DNA of 62,000 nucleotides from Lingula anatina (Eukaryota; Brachiopoda; Lingulata; Lingulida; Lingulidae): the NCBI RefSeq assembly GCF_001039355.2, contig NW_019775809.1:1-62000 (forward strand), in the 5' to 3' direction. A program made the translations under genes and the position numbers. Of the stretch, positions 12,441 to 24,629 are shown in pieces. The first letter of the stretch is position 1. Each line of letters opens with the position of its first letter. Below the pieces are notes generated by a model, which did not search any database, was not told the origin of the DNA, and was given only the letters and a program-made list of their open reading frames with translations.

Positions 12441-12929
12441 CCATTACTCGCCAAATCAACAGTCTACATGTTCTACAACAAAACAGAACCAAAAGTTTTG
12501 AACGATGCCTGGAATGTTATTTCAGACTGAACTTCAAAAACCTATCCCAAGGAATGCCTCGCCGCTTGAGAGCGCGGTAGCAGCCAGAAAAGGTCAGGCG
12601 TAACAGCGACCGTTGCTGAGACTAGCCACTAACATGAGGGTCTTTGTGAAGGGTGTAACTCTTTTACAGACGATAATGTGGAAAATATGGAGATCCAAAA
12701 ATCTCTTATAATGGTTGTCGTATGACATAGAATAGGCAATGTATTTTTCGTTTGCTTCACTGGGGAATTCAATTAATGAAGTGAGGTCACAATGACATCA
12801 AATAGATAATTAAAAGTTATTAAAATACGGTTATAATCCTTATTTCATTTATCAGTCCGCAAAATAGGAAAAAGGCGACTAAACATGATTTGGAAAAAAT
12901 ATTCCATATTTTAATATTAAAAACAACAA

Positions 12930-12930
<1 letters not shown>

Positions 12931-12993
<63 letters not shown>
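12931..12993. repeat. (TA)n microsatellite
   Basis: Perfect TA dinucleotide run of about 30 units, followed by GTTAACCC. Confidence 0.95.
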
Positions 12994-12998
<5 letters not shown>

Positions 12999-13423
12999 AC
13001 CCAGGACAAACAGGTTTAAAAAACATACGCCCCCGCAGAAGCATTCCTTAATAACGGCCTAATTAAAAACTCTAGGGAAAAAGATTGTTAGCCCTACTGA
13101 AAAAAATAAGTGCCCCACAGTTCTGAAACTGAAACACATCCTTACTGAGGAGAAAGAAGAAGTAGATTGACGGTACCACCTGAACAGAAAACTGACCATG
13201 ATTACCATGCTTTAACTGGTTGCTCATTCCACAAAGTGATTCATGCTTAAAAGACGTTTAGAGCACGTATATATAACTGAAAGTATTAAGTCTTAAGAAA
13301 TGAAATGCCCATCACTAGCAATAATTGTATTTTTCTGTACTATTTTTCAGTACTCATGCCTACTTTTGTTAACTATTAATTTTGAATACATGTAAATGTA
13401 TCTGTAAAAATGCTGTTAGTCTA

Positions 13424-14390
13424 TACACTGAGAATAAAATTGGAGTCATTTGACTATCTAGTCAGAGTCCAGCACCCCTTGACCCTCATGGAGTTAATTT
13501 GACTCCAATATAAGGGTCAAATTACCCCACTTCCAGAGTCTTTAGATACTCTTATCAGAGTCAATCGCCCCCTGGCTCTCATGTAGTCAATCTGACTCTA
13601 AATTCATAATCAAATTACCGAGGGCTATTGTTTGGCTGACCCCTTTCTCTCTTGTCGCTCGCTGGACAGTAAACTTCGAATCATTTCAGTACTTGTGATG
13701 GCAGTGAGCAGACGGCGTGGAGAGAACAGTTTCCATCATCCTTTGTCGATATAAACTTTACTTTATTGGCCATAGTTGGTTTTATGTATGAACAAGTGGT
13801 TTTCTGTGTGTTTCTGCATGTAGAACTCGTGCACTTATGACTGGCCCGGGCTTTCAGTTGCCACACCCTTTATGTGATTTGTTGGTATACAGGTTAGCAG
13901 GTTATGTTTCCAGATTGTAGGTTTGACCCGCCAATGCATGTCACTGTGGAGGTTTGCTCACTCATTGATATATATTGATTGCCAGATTTACAAACTGTTT
14001 GTTATTGCTATTTCAACACCATATGCGACCGGATGGCTTTGTGGTTAGAGTCTCCGTAGCGGGAAGACGTGGGTTGAAACCCGTCCGGGGACATCAGTCT
14101 TTAATACACGGTACCTGCTCTCTCCCCGCTTGGCACTGTTGTTATTGTTGTGCTTTTCATAATGTGCCATGGAGTCAAAAATTCCTTAATATGGGGTCAT
14201 GGTGACTCTTTTGTGGAGATAAATCAAGGAATGAAGGGATGTGTGAATGGAGTCAATTGTGACCCTCCTGTGGGGTCTGGGATGGCGTTACTCCATCGGA
14301 GTCAACTTGACTCCAATGGAAGTTTTTTTAGGCATTACTGCTGGACTCCAAGTTTGGAGTCACTTGGACTCCGATTTAATTCTCAGTGTA
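13424..14390. mobile_element. MITE with TACACTGAGAAT ends and reiterated GAGTC/GACTC
   Basis: The left end reads TACACTGAGAATAAAATTGG. The reverse complement of the right end reads TACACTGAGAATTAAATCGG. Both 200-300-base sub-terminal zones are packed with short inverted GAGTCA/TGACTC motifs, the pattern expected if transposase binds repeated sub-terminal sites. The length is about 967 bases and no transposase is visible. The ends resemble CACTG-type transposon termini, but I could not define a target duplication longer than TA, so the superfamily is unassigned. Confidence 0.7.
14027..14090 (+). repeat. tRNA-like block (SINE head) inside the MITE
   Basis: Seen: an A-box-like TGGCTTTGTGGTTAGAG and a B-box-like GGGTTGAAACCC, spaced as in a Pol III tRNA promoter. 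A GACCGGA/TCCGGGG pair could close an acceptor stem and TTGAAAC a T-loop. At 64 bases it is shorter than a functional tRNA and the anticodon arm is poor, so a tRNA-derived SINE head or tRNA pseudogene is the better reading. Confidence 0.5.
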
Positions 14391-15841
14391 GAAAGCAATT
14401 TCTTTGGACACATTTCAGTCCTCAATAAAGTAGAGTTTAAGTTTTATTTGAGCATATCAATAATACCACGAATATCGTAATACCATGTTTGCGAATGTAA
14501 GTACCTTCCATTTACGAGCTTTCTTGGCCTTGATTTCAGTACTGATACCGTATGAGACAAAACAAATATACAGAGAAAACCCACCTATTTTCAAAAATAT
14601 ATCATAGCTTGTACAGTGTATGTATTTGTGTGATAGTACAGTGGTCGGAATAATTTTGTTTCCGTTGCACACCGGTGTTACCACGTTCGAAATGTTTTAA
14701 TCCCTATCTTGTGAATAGAAGGGGGCGGACGAACAATGGAGGGCCGTATAAATCCCTTCAAAATTCGAACGCACAAACACATTAGCTTAGGTGGAATAAC
14801 ACAATACTTAATACGTGTGAACCCCATGACGCCGGTTTCTGTGGCCCAGCGCGAGCGTGACAATCCGGTGTAACTAGGTGTAATTAACAGCAGGATACAT
14901 CAGCCAGAAGGTCCCTATTGTTTGTTGCGGCGATAGGATTATAGCTCGAAGAGGCTAAACCCATGCTAAGGCGTGCCACGCGAAGCGAACTGTCCTTTTG
15001 TTCACTAGTTTGGCACGCGCAGCTGGTTTTTAGTGTTGCTAACAAACTGCTAGTTAAATTTGTTATCAGTTATTTCATCCTATATGAAATTTCCGCAGTC
15101 AAAAATTGAACTAATTATTGTTTGTTTGGTTGAAATGCATGAGCGTCAGCATCAATCTGTCTCAAAAAATTCCTATTGCATTAATTTATAAATGTATAAT
15201 TTATTTATGTACTTACGTTTTAATTTGAAATATCTGCATTCAAGCGTTCAAGTATTTATAAAACATGAATGATAATGAAAGAGGAATAAGGAAATAACAT
15301 ATTACTTATATTATGCTTATATTATAATATTGAAATTAAATGAGGTGCATTGACATAGGCGCAATGACAATCCAACTACAACGTGCAACAGGGGGAAGTC
15401 TGGCTGTATGATCATACAATATACGAAAGTACGGTCAATTAAAAGTGTAAATCATCAGTTAAATAGGAGGGGGTCTTACTATNAGAAAAATCTGTTCAAA
15501 CATCATTTTCGGGTAAAATTATACAATGCCTTTTGGTAATTCTCTTAGTTATACAACTTGAAACGATATGCTGGCATTTGGTTGGTTTTTGTGACAAAAA
15601 ATTGACTTTGTATGCATCTTAAAAAGACACATTTGGTTAATCAGTTGATAGATTGCTTGTTTTTATCGCGCTTTGAAGGGAACAGGAGGCGTATGAATAT
15701 TTTATAATGTCGAATCACTTATGAACATTTACCAAAAACGGCGAATGCACAGGTAGAGAGGTGTTCAGTTTGGGAGGTTTGAAGGATTGCAAGCAGAGCC
15801 AGACTTTTTAAAAGAGGAATAATAGTAGATAGTAATTGGGA

Positions 15842-16121
15842 CTGTCTGAAATGCCAATTGGGACACTTCTGCTCATTCTCCTCCATGTTAAATTCGGGCG
15901 CGCTTTCTTACGTGCTAGCACCTTCCAAATGTTGGCAGAGTGGTGGGTACGTGTCTCAATCGCTAGGTGGCCACTCAAGAGAGGACTGTTCCATGCTCTG
16001 CCTGGCTGATATGTCGTGTGTTGGAATAAACTACCACCAGGGCACTGAAGTATGTGAAACTTATGGTAGCAGCCTGTGTCCACCAAAACAGGTGGAAACG
16101 CAACGGGTTTGGTGCATTTAA
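15842..16121 (+). pseudogene. Orphan PAN-domain exon of a PAN-jacalin lectin
   Basis: An open segment reads SQSLGGHSREDCSMLCLADM, then SCVGINYHQG and CETYGSSL, nearly identical to the PAN exon of the two complete lectin genes at 38.4 and 45.1 kb. It ends at the same exon boundary in a GTAAGT, although a TAA immediately precedes it. The signal-peptide segment is replaced by unrelated residues, and I find no jacalin exons before the repeat-rich block that follows. The upstream 150 bases match sequence 3' of both TMEM205-like genes. I read it as a truncated duplicate. A short expressed peptide cannot be excluded. Confidence 0.75.
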
Positions 16122-16241
16122 GTAAGTGTGTTTTATGCAACTTACCACGGAACTAAAAAAAAAGAAACTAATACTCATATTAAAGCCATTAAGATCAAAG
16201 AAAAATTTAATAGAACGTGATGTAAAGAACGAGTACGCAGA

Positions 16242-16517
16242 CAGGGCGGATCCGGATCCAGGATTTTTTGAAGGGGGTCTGCGGATGCGAAATTGACCCT
16301 CTCCCTCAGGGTACTGGCGTGGGGTCCGGGGCCCACTGAAGGGACCGGAATATTAGGTATTTTAGAAGGCGACCTTTGCCACTAGGTGCGGTTTAGAACT
16401 ATGATTCAGTGAGTCAAAATTCTAATTTCAAGAGGGAACCATTGGTGTGATATTTTTCCGTAATCGAAGGGGGTTCAGGACACCCCTGACCCCCCCCCCC
16501 CCCCAAATCCTCCACTG
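16242..16517. mobile_element. hAT-like MITE, copy 1
   Basis: Begins CAGGGCGGATCC and ends AAATCCTCCACTG, the shared inverted end being CAG(T/G)GGCGGAT. Internal signatures shared with the four other copies are CCAGGATTTTTTGAAGGGGG near the left end, GGGCCC(A/G)CTGAAGG in the middle and a poly-C run before the right end. No coding. CAG-type ends suggest hAT, but no clear target duplication remains. Confidence 0.72.
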
Positions 16518-16613
16518 TTTACCGTTCCACTTTACCGGGTACCCACAGGTAAAAAGTCAGCCATTCAGGTGACAATCTTACGTAACAGCCCCACATTAAA
16601 TTGACAGTCTCTC

Positions 16614-16810
16614 CAGGGGCGGATCCAGGATTATTTGGATGGGGGTCCAATTTTTTAGGAATGACAGGCCTCGTACAAGAAGCCGACCCGCGGCCCCCTT
16701 AGAGTGTTTTAGAGGGCAAACGGCGCCATTTGGTACGGTTAAGAAGTATGTATCAGCTAATAAATTTTTTAATTTCAAGGGAAGACAATTAGTGTGATCT
16801 TTTATGGCGG
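16614..16810. mobile_element. hAT-like MITE, copy 2 (right end missing)
   Basis: Starts CAGGGGCGGATCCAGG and carries the same internal signatures (GGAATGACAGGCCTCG, TTTTAGAGGGCAAACGG). The right terminus is replaced by the reiterated block described at 16800. Confidence 0.7.
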
Positions 16811-19250
16811 GAAAACTACGTCGCTTTTTTCATTAGCCTGTCCGGAACGTTCCTCGTTCGATGATTTCATATGCTGTTCTTTTCATTTTGTTTTACACTG
16901 AGTTTACGTTTGACTTCACCTGTGACGTTATAGAGCACGATGAGAGCCAAAGCGGTTCATAAATTGGCGGTTTTAATTGTGAGTAGTCTTTGTCATTTCA
17001 AACGTCCACTGTGGAATTACCCAGGGTACTGTATGAATATATGTACAGTTTTGACAAGGGGGCAAATAAAAAACAAAAAATTAAAAAAAAAAAAAACAAA
17101 GTGTATCATTAGGTAAAGCAATAGCGGCAATGTGGCTTTTGAAAAAACTTTTCTTTCTGATACTCCCAACGAGCAGATAGCTTTTTATGAAAGAGCTGTA
17201 TGACATGCATGTTGCCATGCCGGTAATTGACTCAATTGAATTTTGATATGTTGCGTAGTTGGTAAAGGATAGAGATCAATGGCCATTCCCGCCTAAATAT
17301 CATTTAAAAGACTTTAAAGCAAAAAAAGAAAAGAAATATGATTGACGTCGCAGATTTTATGATAATGACGAGCAATAAAGTGTTGTCCAAAATCGATCAC
17401 TAAATCTAAACTATACAGGATTTTTATGCAAAAGGCAATTTGCTCTGACACACGAGAGCCTGCATTCGTTTTCGATTGCGGGGGCGATTTGAACTCGTGA
17501 CTTGTCGTTACCATGGTTTGCTAATGGTTTGGTATTTCGATACCGACTGCACCCTGACTGCACCGCTCACTTTCCTACTTACGAGTTTCCTCGTATAGTA
17601 GTCAAATAGACCGCGAGCCGTACATTTACATATGTATTTCATCCCGCGCATCGCCAGTCTGCGAACAAGATATTATCCTCAGCGTTGTGTTCAAGTTCAT
17701 CATGCACACGAGCACTTATTTGAGAAGCCGAAAAGGTGCGCTCCTAGATACAATTTTTATTTTCTTTTTTGCTATGACAGGGGCGGATCCAGGATTTTTT
17801 GAAGGGGGGGGGAGGTCCGCAGATGTGAAGTCGACCTCCCCCCTTGGTGCACGGTCCGGGACCCGCTGAAGGGACCGGGAAAATGGTATTTTAGAGGGCG
17901 AACGGTGCCACTTGGTACGGTTTAGAACTATGAATCAGCTAGTAAAAATTCAGAGGGGACCATTGGTGTGATTTTTTTTTTCAGATATCAAAAGCTACTG
18001 AATCAATTCAAGTTTGGTCGCTTTTATTGAAAAGTCTGCCCGGAACGTTCCTAGTTAGATGACTTCATATGCTTTTACTTTCATTTTGTTTTACACTGAG
18101 ATTACTGAGATTATATGTAAACTGATTTTGACTTCACCTGTGACGTTATAGAGCACGATGAGAGCCAAAGCGGTTCACACCTGAGCGATTTAAGTTTTGA
18201 GTAGTTATGCCTTTTGAAATGTCGACTGCGGGATTGCCCCAGGGACTGTATGATCATTTGAACAATCTTGATAAGCAGGGGCCCTGGGGGGGGGGCATGA
18301 AAAAAAGAACAACTTGTTTGGGTAAAGCAAAAGGGGCGACGTGACTTTTGAAAAAAATATACTTCCTGCTGAGAAGATAGCACTTTTTGTTGAAAGGACA
18401 GTATGACATGCATGCCGCCATGCCGCTATTGACTCCATTCAAATTTAATCTGTGCCTTAGATGGTAAAGGACAGAGAACTCTGACCATCCCCGAATTAGC
18501 TTCATTTTAAAGACTTTAAAAGTGAAAAGAAAAGAAGAGTTTAAGATAATGACCAGCAATAATTTTTTTTCAAATCGATTTCTTATTCTAAACTATACTG
18601 GGGTTTTTTCCCGTGACTTCCCGATTGCAGGGCCAGGTCGTTGCTGTAACGGACTGTTTTTTTTTTTTTTTTTTTTTCTTGCAGCTGAGCACGTCAACGA
18701 CAGCGCTGTGCCTGACCCACCCGCCCACCTGATATACGTTTTACTTCTTATAGTAATAAAATGCAATTTTCAGAAATCATATCTAGCAAAAATACTGCTT
18801 TTCACACTCTAGCATTCGAACGCGCGTACAAGGGTATCTCTGTAGTTTAAGACAGCGGAATTACCACGGAGCCGTGGAAGTTTCGTTATTGACTTAAGAT
18901 CAAATGGAAACTTTCTACCTTGTCACGCAGAGGACCAGTTTGATTGTACATGTTTATATCTGCAATTATAACGAAGCCTTGTTTGAGAAGACGACACGGG
19001 ACGTTTTGTGACTTCATTTTGTGCTGAGATTTAGTTTAGATTCACCTATGACGTTTAACAGCACAATTTGATCAAAGGCGGCCCACACCGGAACGGTTTT
19101 CGGTTAAGCACGCCCTATAAGAAGAGGGAATCATTTCAAAACGTGCAAACCTGTAAAAGCAATTGCATCGATTCGAAATTTGAGAAGAAACATATTTGAC
19201 AAATAATTCTGCAAAGAAGACATTTTTTGTCTGTTGAACAGGATATACAG
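16800..19250. repeat. Block reiterated three times
   Basis: Three imperfect direct copies lie at about 16800-17560, 17985-18640 and 18950-19250. Shared landmarks in order are CCGGAACGTTCC, a TTTGACTTCACCTGTGACG segment, GAGCACGATGAGAGCCAAAG, then a G- or A-homopolymer and a GCAAAGAAGACA-type segment. Each copy is closely preceded or followed by one of the hAT-like MITEs, so MITE and block were amplified together. No coding seen. Confidence 0.7.
17778..17985. mobile_element. hAT-like MITE, copy 3 (right end missing)
   Basis: Starts CAGGGGCGGATCCAGG and ends abruptly in the reiterated block at the same point as copy 2. Copies 2 and 3 are therefore parts of one larger duplicated unit rather than independent insertions. 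Confidence 0.7.
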
Positions 19251-19259
19251 GTGATAGGA

Positions 19260-19550
19260 CAGAGGCAGATCCAGGATTTGAAAGGGGAGTTAGGGTTTTT
19301 TAGGAATGACAGGCCTCGGATTCGAAGCCGCCCCTTGGCCCCCTTGTGGTGGGGTTTGGGGCCCACTAACAGGCCCCAAAATATTTTGGTGTTTTGAAGG
19401 TCAAACGGTTATATTTGGAATGGTTAAGAACTATATATCAGCTAGTTAAATCCAAATGTCAGGAGGGGAATATTAGTGTGATTTTTTCAGAAACCGAAAG
19501 GAGGGGGGTCAGGACCCCCTGACTCCCCTCCCCCGCTAAATCCGCCACTG
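19260..19550. mobile_element. hAT-like MITE, copy 4
   Basis: Left end CAGAGGCAGATCCAGG, right end AAATCCGCCACTG. Internal GGAATGACAGGCCTCGG and GGGGCCCACTAACAGG are shared with the other copies. Both ends are present and no target duplication is recognisable. Confidence 0.75.
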
Positions 19551-19776
19551 TGCAGATGTCACTCTTATCACAACCAGGTACGTTAAAACTATAGGCGCGG
19601 GCGAGCGTGTGGGAGGATGGTGCTGTAAGGCTACGAATGATTATGAATAACAAAATATATGAGAGACAAACTAGAAGAAATGCAGCTAGTATGGAGATAG
19701 GCAGCCACTAAAGATTTATCATATGGCACAAAAACATCTGTTCAGAGCTTCCTTAGGTTTATATTTGCCACTGTCA

Positions 19777-19930
19777 ACCTGGGCTCCGTATCTCGAAAGG
19801 TTCGCTATGTTGCGCACGTGCGCAAGCGTCTCGATTCCATAGCCCCGTATCTCGAAAGAATCGGTTATGGAATCGAGACACTTGCGCACGTGCGCAACAT
19901 AGCGAACCTTTCGAGATACGGAGCCCAGGT
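19777..19930. repeat. Near-perfect 154-base inverted repeat
   Basis: The left arm starts ACCTGGGCTCCGTATCTCGA and the right arm ends with its complement. The arms are about 68 bases long with only two mismatches I can find, around an unpaired centre of about 18 bases. Each arm contains the smaller palindrome GCGCACGTGCGC. It lies 24 bases left of MITE copy 5. Confidence 0.9.
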
Positions 19931-19953
19931 CACTCGACTGCTTGCACTGAAAG

Positions 19954-20226
19954 CAGGGGCGGATCCAGGATTATTTGAAGAGGGGGTTCCAGAACGACTG
20001 GCCTCGGATACAAAGCCGACCATCGCCCCCTTGGTGTGGGGTTCGGGGCCTGCTCAAAGGCCCCTAAATATTTTTGGTGTTTTGGAGAGTAAACAGTGCC
20101 CTTTGACAGAACTATGATTTAGCTAGTCAAAATTCTCATTTCGAGAGGGGAATATTGGTGTGATGTGTTTTTTAGAAACCGAAGAGGGGTTAGGACACCC
20201 CGACACCCCTTCTTAATCCGCCACTG
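19954..20226. mobile_element. hAT-like MITE, copy 5
   Basis: Left end CAGGGGCGGATCCAGG, right end TTAATCCGCCACTG. Same internal order as copies 1-4. Both ends are present. Confidence 0.75.
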
Positions 20227-20374
20227 CCGTACTAATGCACCTGGAATGGTATGAATTTGCCAATAATTATTTCAGATAATAAATGATGTTACATGGTCTT
20301 AAACATTAGAAAACATCTAACCATCGCAACAAATAAACTAAGCAGAGCGTTTCAAGTTTTCTCAGTGCAAAAGC

Positions 20375-23160
20375 TTAACCGAGTGCAGTATTCACAGTCA
20401 ACAAATTTAATTAAGTCCAAGGCCATGCTTCCTTTTCGGTAGCAAAGGCACGGTTCGATGACAGTGTATTAAAATAAGCGAGGAAGGAATACTAACTACA
20501 GCTTGATGTACAAAAATATTTAACTTTTTTCATATGTTTTTCTTGGGCTGTAAGAGAGATCGGCCATAAATCAAACTATTACGTAAATTTTTATTTACAG
20601 TGCCTAAGTAATCTTGTTTATCTGGATCTTTTATTAGCCAATGATAGGAACCAAAACAAAATGGTGGGCTAAATTTTCCCAAAGAGAAACCCAATGGTTT
20701 TTATTTCGACATTAATCCCAGTTTTTGATTGGTTGCTAAATAGAATAAGTATAAGAATGTTAAGGATGTTTCTCATGATGTCGTGGGATTTCCATAGAAC
20801 ATGGCAGTTGACAGGTAATTCGGAAACCAGTTCTCTGAGATTCGCAAGCTTGTTGGCTGAATTGAAACATCCTGTGGTATAATGTGGGTAGATGTGCACA
20901 AGATATAAGATTGTTATTTCAAAATAATAAATTTATTGGGAGGAAAGGAGTCTCTGAGGTGGCCGCGCATACGCAGTTACTAGTAGATCTGAATCGCGTA
21001 CGCACAAGGCTGGAAGAGCCATGTTTATACAATTGCGGGAATAGCTGAGGTCCACTAATCTTTCGCGATAGCGTCCACGTGAACACCTGAACCGAATACT
21101 GACCAATGTCCAGCAGAGCTACGACCAGCGAGACGACATAAGTCAAGTGAAAGAGAAGTTTGTCGGTAAGTACGACAACGCCCCCCACCACCCAACACCA
21201 GAGCCGAGAATGGGTAAGTACCATTTATAATACAAACAAATAATAATCTTCCATTAAATATTAATAGTAGTGGCGTTTTTACATACACCTTATGCCATCA
21301 TTACTATCAGTTTACCAGAAAGGAAGGCACATATATATAAAGTATGATAACAAATTACAAAATCAAGCGCGGCCGGCTCACGACTCCTATCCTCCAATGT
21401 TTAAGGATATTCGTAAACCTTGTGTAAACTGACAATTGGCATAACCGAGCTATTGCGAACAATAAATTTTATTACTACCAGTAAAGTAGTGTATACAGTA
21501 ATAGTACGGTATCTTCTAATCTCTGACCACAGGGGTCGCCCGTAGTTTTTCTCACAAAACTGTTGAGTTATCTCTTCTTCAATCAGTTCTCTTTGGAACA
21601 GGCTAGGCTAGTGCTTGGACCCAAGTGATGTCAGAGGGTAGTCAGGCCTACCCAACCACCAGACTCGGCACCGAATGATCCTGAATTTACCGGTAGATCA
21701 GACCACACTTCCCGTTTTCAAGGTGTGTGTCAGATCGCATTACACAGTATCAGACGCGACACCGCTCTTGCCTAGTACGCGATGTGATAGTTACGATTCT
21801 CAGCGGGGTTGAAAAGCATTGCATCACCACTCAGAATTTATTCAGGGTATGATACTGTGTAATGCGATCTGACACACACCTTGAAAACGGGTAGTGTGGT
21901 CTGATCTACCGGTGAATTCAGGATCATTCGGTGCCGAGTCTGGTAGTTGGGTAGGCCTGGTAGTAGAAGATGTGTATATACATAAATGATATTTATTTAT
22001 TTAAAGCAGCCTGAGATTTTAATGCATATTGTTTTGTATATTTTACATTTATTTATTCATTATATTTGTTGTTAGTTGATTTCTATACTCTTTAGTTTAA
22101 TGAAAACCTGTAATTAGGGGCTCATAAATCCATAACAAAAGCATTTAAACCAAAATGACGACATGGTATTGTTGCCCATTGACTTGTAGGCAACTATGCC
22201 AATTTTCGTGGTAAAATGTTGTTTAAGGATGAAAATACCAGTACGCCCCATACCAATTGCTATCTCACCTCAAAACAGAAAGATGTTTAACCGACGATAA
22301 AACCTTTGAGTTGCCTATGCTTACACACTGCATCAAGAAATATAAACGCCAATATTTTATATTTTCGAGGGCATTTTCATTATTTTAAATCAGCAAAAAG
22401 ATTTCGGTATCTGGATGATAATAAAGGCTTACAATACCCTTAAATAAGAAGCTTAACTGATTGCGGTATTCAACACGCACAGTCAACAAATTTAATTAAG
22501 ACCATGGCACGTTCCAATGACAATGTGCTCAAACTAGCGAGGAAAGAATACCAACTACAGCTTGATGTACAAGAAATATTTAACCTTTTGCTCCCGAATT
22601 TTTTACGCCCGTGGTTAGGAGAGTAGGACCGGCCATAAATAAAACTATCACGTGCATTCTATTAACAGTGCCCAAGTTGTCTTGTTTATCTGAATGTCTT
22701 ATTGACGTGGACCAACACAAAGTGGTGGGCTAAATTTTCCCAAAGAAAAACCCCATTGGTAGTTATTTCGACCTTTAACCCAGTTTTTGATTGGTTGCTA
22801 AATAGAATAAGTATTACAATTTCAAGGATGTTTTTACATGACGTCGTGGGGTTTTCATAGGACATGGCAGCTGACAGGTAATTCGGAAACCAGTTCTCTC
22901 ACATCTACCAGCTTTTTGTCTTGATTGAAATATCCTTTGGTATAATTATGGTGCACAGGATACAGTAGTATATACAGTAATTGCAGAATATCTGCTTTTG
23001 TACTACTCTCTGACCACAGGAGTCGCCAGTAATCTCTTACAAGATTATTGAATTTTCTCTTCTTGAATCAGTTCAATTTGCAACAGGCTAGACTAGTCTT
23101 TGGAGCCTTGTGATGTCAAAAGTGATGTCAAACAGTCTTGAATTTTAATATATCTTGTTT
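20375..23160. repeat. Direct duplication, two copies of a non-coding segment
   Basis: Copy A runs from about 20375 and copy B over about 22460-23160. They share, in order, CACAGTCAACAAATTTAATT, ACTACAGCTTGATGTACA, TTGATTGGTTGCTAAATAGA, GGTAATTCGGAAACCAG and CTCTGACCACAGG. Copy A is longer because it holds extra sequence at about 20920-21480 and the fold-back at 21643-21959, both absent from B. Sequence after B (about 23130-23230) weakly resembles intron 1 of the second TMEM205-like gene. No coding seen. Confidence 0.72.
21643..21959. mobile_element. Fold-back element with 5-base target duplication
   Basis: The arms are about 110 bases each (21643-21752 and 21850-21959) and nearly identical when inverted, separated by a 97-base loop. 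The outer ends read CAGGCCTACCCAAC. GTAGT stands directly outside both ends, and copy B of the surrounding duplication lacks the element, which supports insertion with a 5-base duplication. Confidence 0.85.
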
Positions 23161-24629
23161 TGTAGGTTTTACATTTATTTATTCGTAACATTTATTAGTT
23201 TGTTTCTTCATAACCTACTCGTGATCTTGCATATATATGTATGTAACGTAATTTTATTTACTATCTAATTTTCTACATTGGGTATAAATGCCATAATAGT
23301 GGATTTCAATTTTTTGCAAATAGTAATCGTAATAGGGGACTTCCAATTTCTGCAAGTACCAATTCTGGAGCACATTTTAATTTTTCAACAGATTTAAAAT
23401 TCCAATATGTTTGTTCCATGCGTGAAGTTGTCAAGGGGAACGGTTAACGATAAAATGGATATTAAAAAAACGAAAGTTACCAAGTCTATCAAGAGATATA
23501 TAATCATAATATTCATAATTGGCATATAAAACAACAATTGAGAAACTAATAAATGTCATAATGCTTCATTTTAATTTCTAACATATGGGAGTAAGCAGAC
23601 ATTTTAGTTTTTCAAAATACTTTTTCACTATTATGCTATTAAATGACGAACAACATGAATAAATGTACCATTTCAAGTCATTGCAGCATTCACAAATATC
23701 ATTATTTTCATCGTTATCTTCATTACTGTCTGATACTTCCAAGTTTAAGGTACACATTTAGACATTTTATGGTGAGTTCCATGGTGTAGTCTTAAATAAA
23801 TGACCAGGGAAGTGTTATGTCATACAGGTGTCTACATTGTATCAAGCATTTTCCATTTACCTGCTGCGGCTTGTATTAACACGTGTAACGTTATATGAGG
23901 GTGCTTCATGGATCACGGTAAAAATATGAACATTTCACGCATCTGGGGAAATATAAAGTGTCTTTCAAGGTTAACGGAAGTGCTCAATGGCATATTTTTG
24001 ACAACAGGAGATATAGAAAATAAGGAAGGAGGGGATTGTGCCTTACTGTCACTAGTTGTAATCTGCTCAACGTTAACAGGGTTTCTCTACATGCATTTTA
24101 AATTCATATTCATTATCTTGGCTGTATGCACTGGTGTGGCTCTCTGATAACAGGGTTTTTTTTTAAATAACAGAAAATAAGCACGCTGTTGGGAGTAAAA
24201 TTAATAATGAAATATAATAAGAGGAATGTAGACATGTAGTTGAATAGATGGGAGAAGTAATTTGTGGTATGGTATGGTATGGTTCTCTAACTGGATTGAA
24301 GCAGAACTGTTTTATTTCAGACTATGGCAGGTTACTGCACCTATTGGGCTATACATATTGCTATGGATAATGCTTTTTAGTTTAAAACAGTCTTGTTGAA
24401 TTGAAACATATACTGAGTAGGTTGCCGAAAAAATTAGAAAAAAAAGGATTTAGACCAGAAGCGTCCAGCCCCCATACAGGTACAACTATACCTTGGTCTT
24501 TTCCGACACACGCTTAATTACAATAAGACGCTCCAAGAGCTGCTAAAAGCGGCAATCTCGTTGTAACCAAGACGACAACCACGACGACGGCACCCTTTCG
24601 CCGTTTTTAGTTTTCTCTTTCTTATTTAG

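Noticed and set aside
18205-18438. Overlapping minus-strand open frames of 77-101 codons
   Set aside because: They lie in the non-coding block reiterated at 16.8 and 19 kb, contain homopolymer-derived residues and are not conserved as frames between copies.
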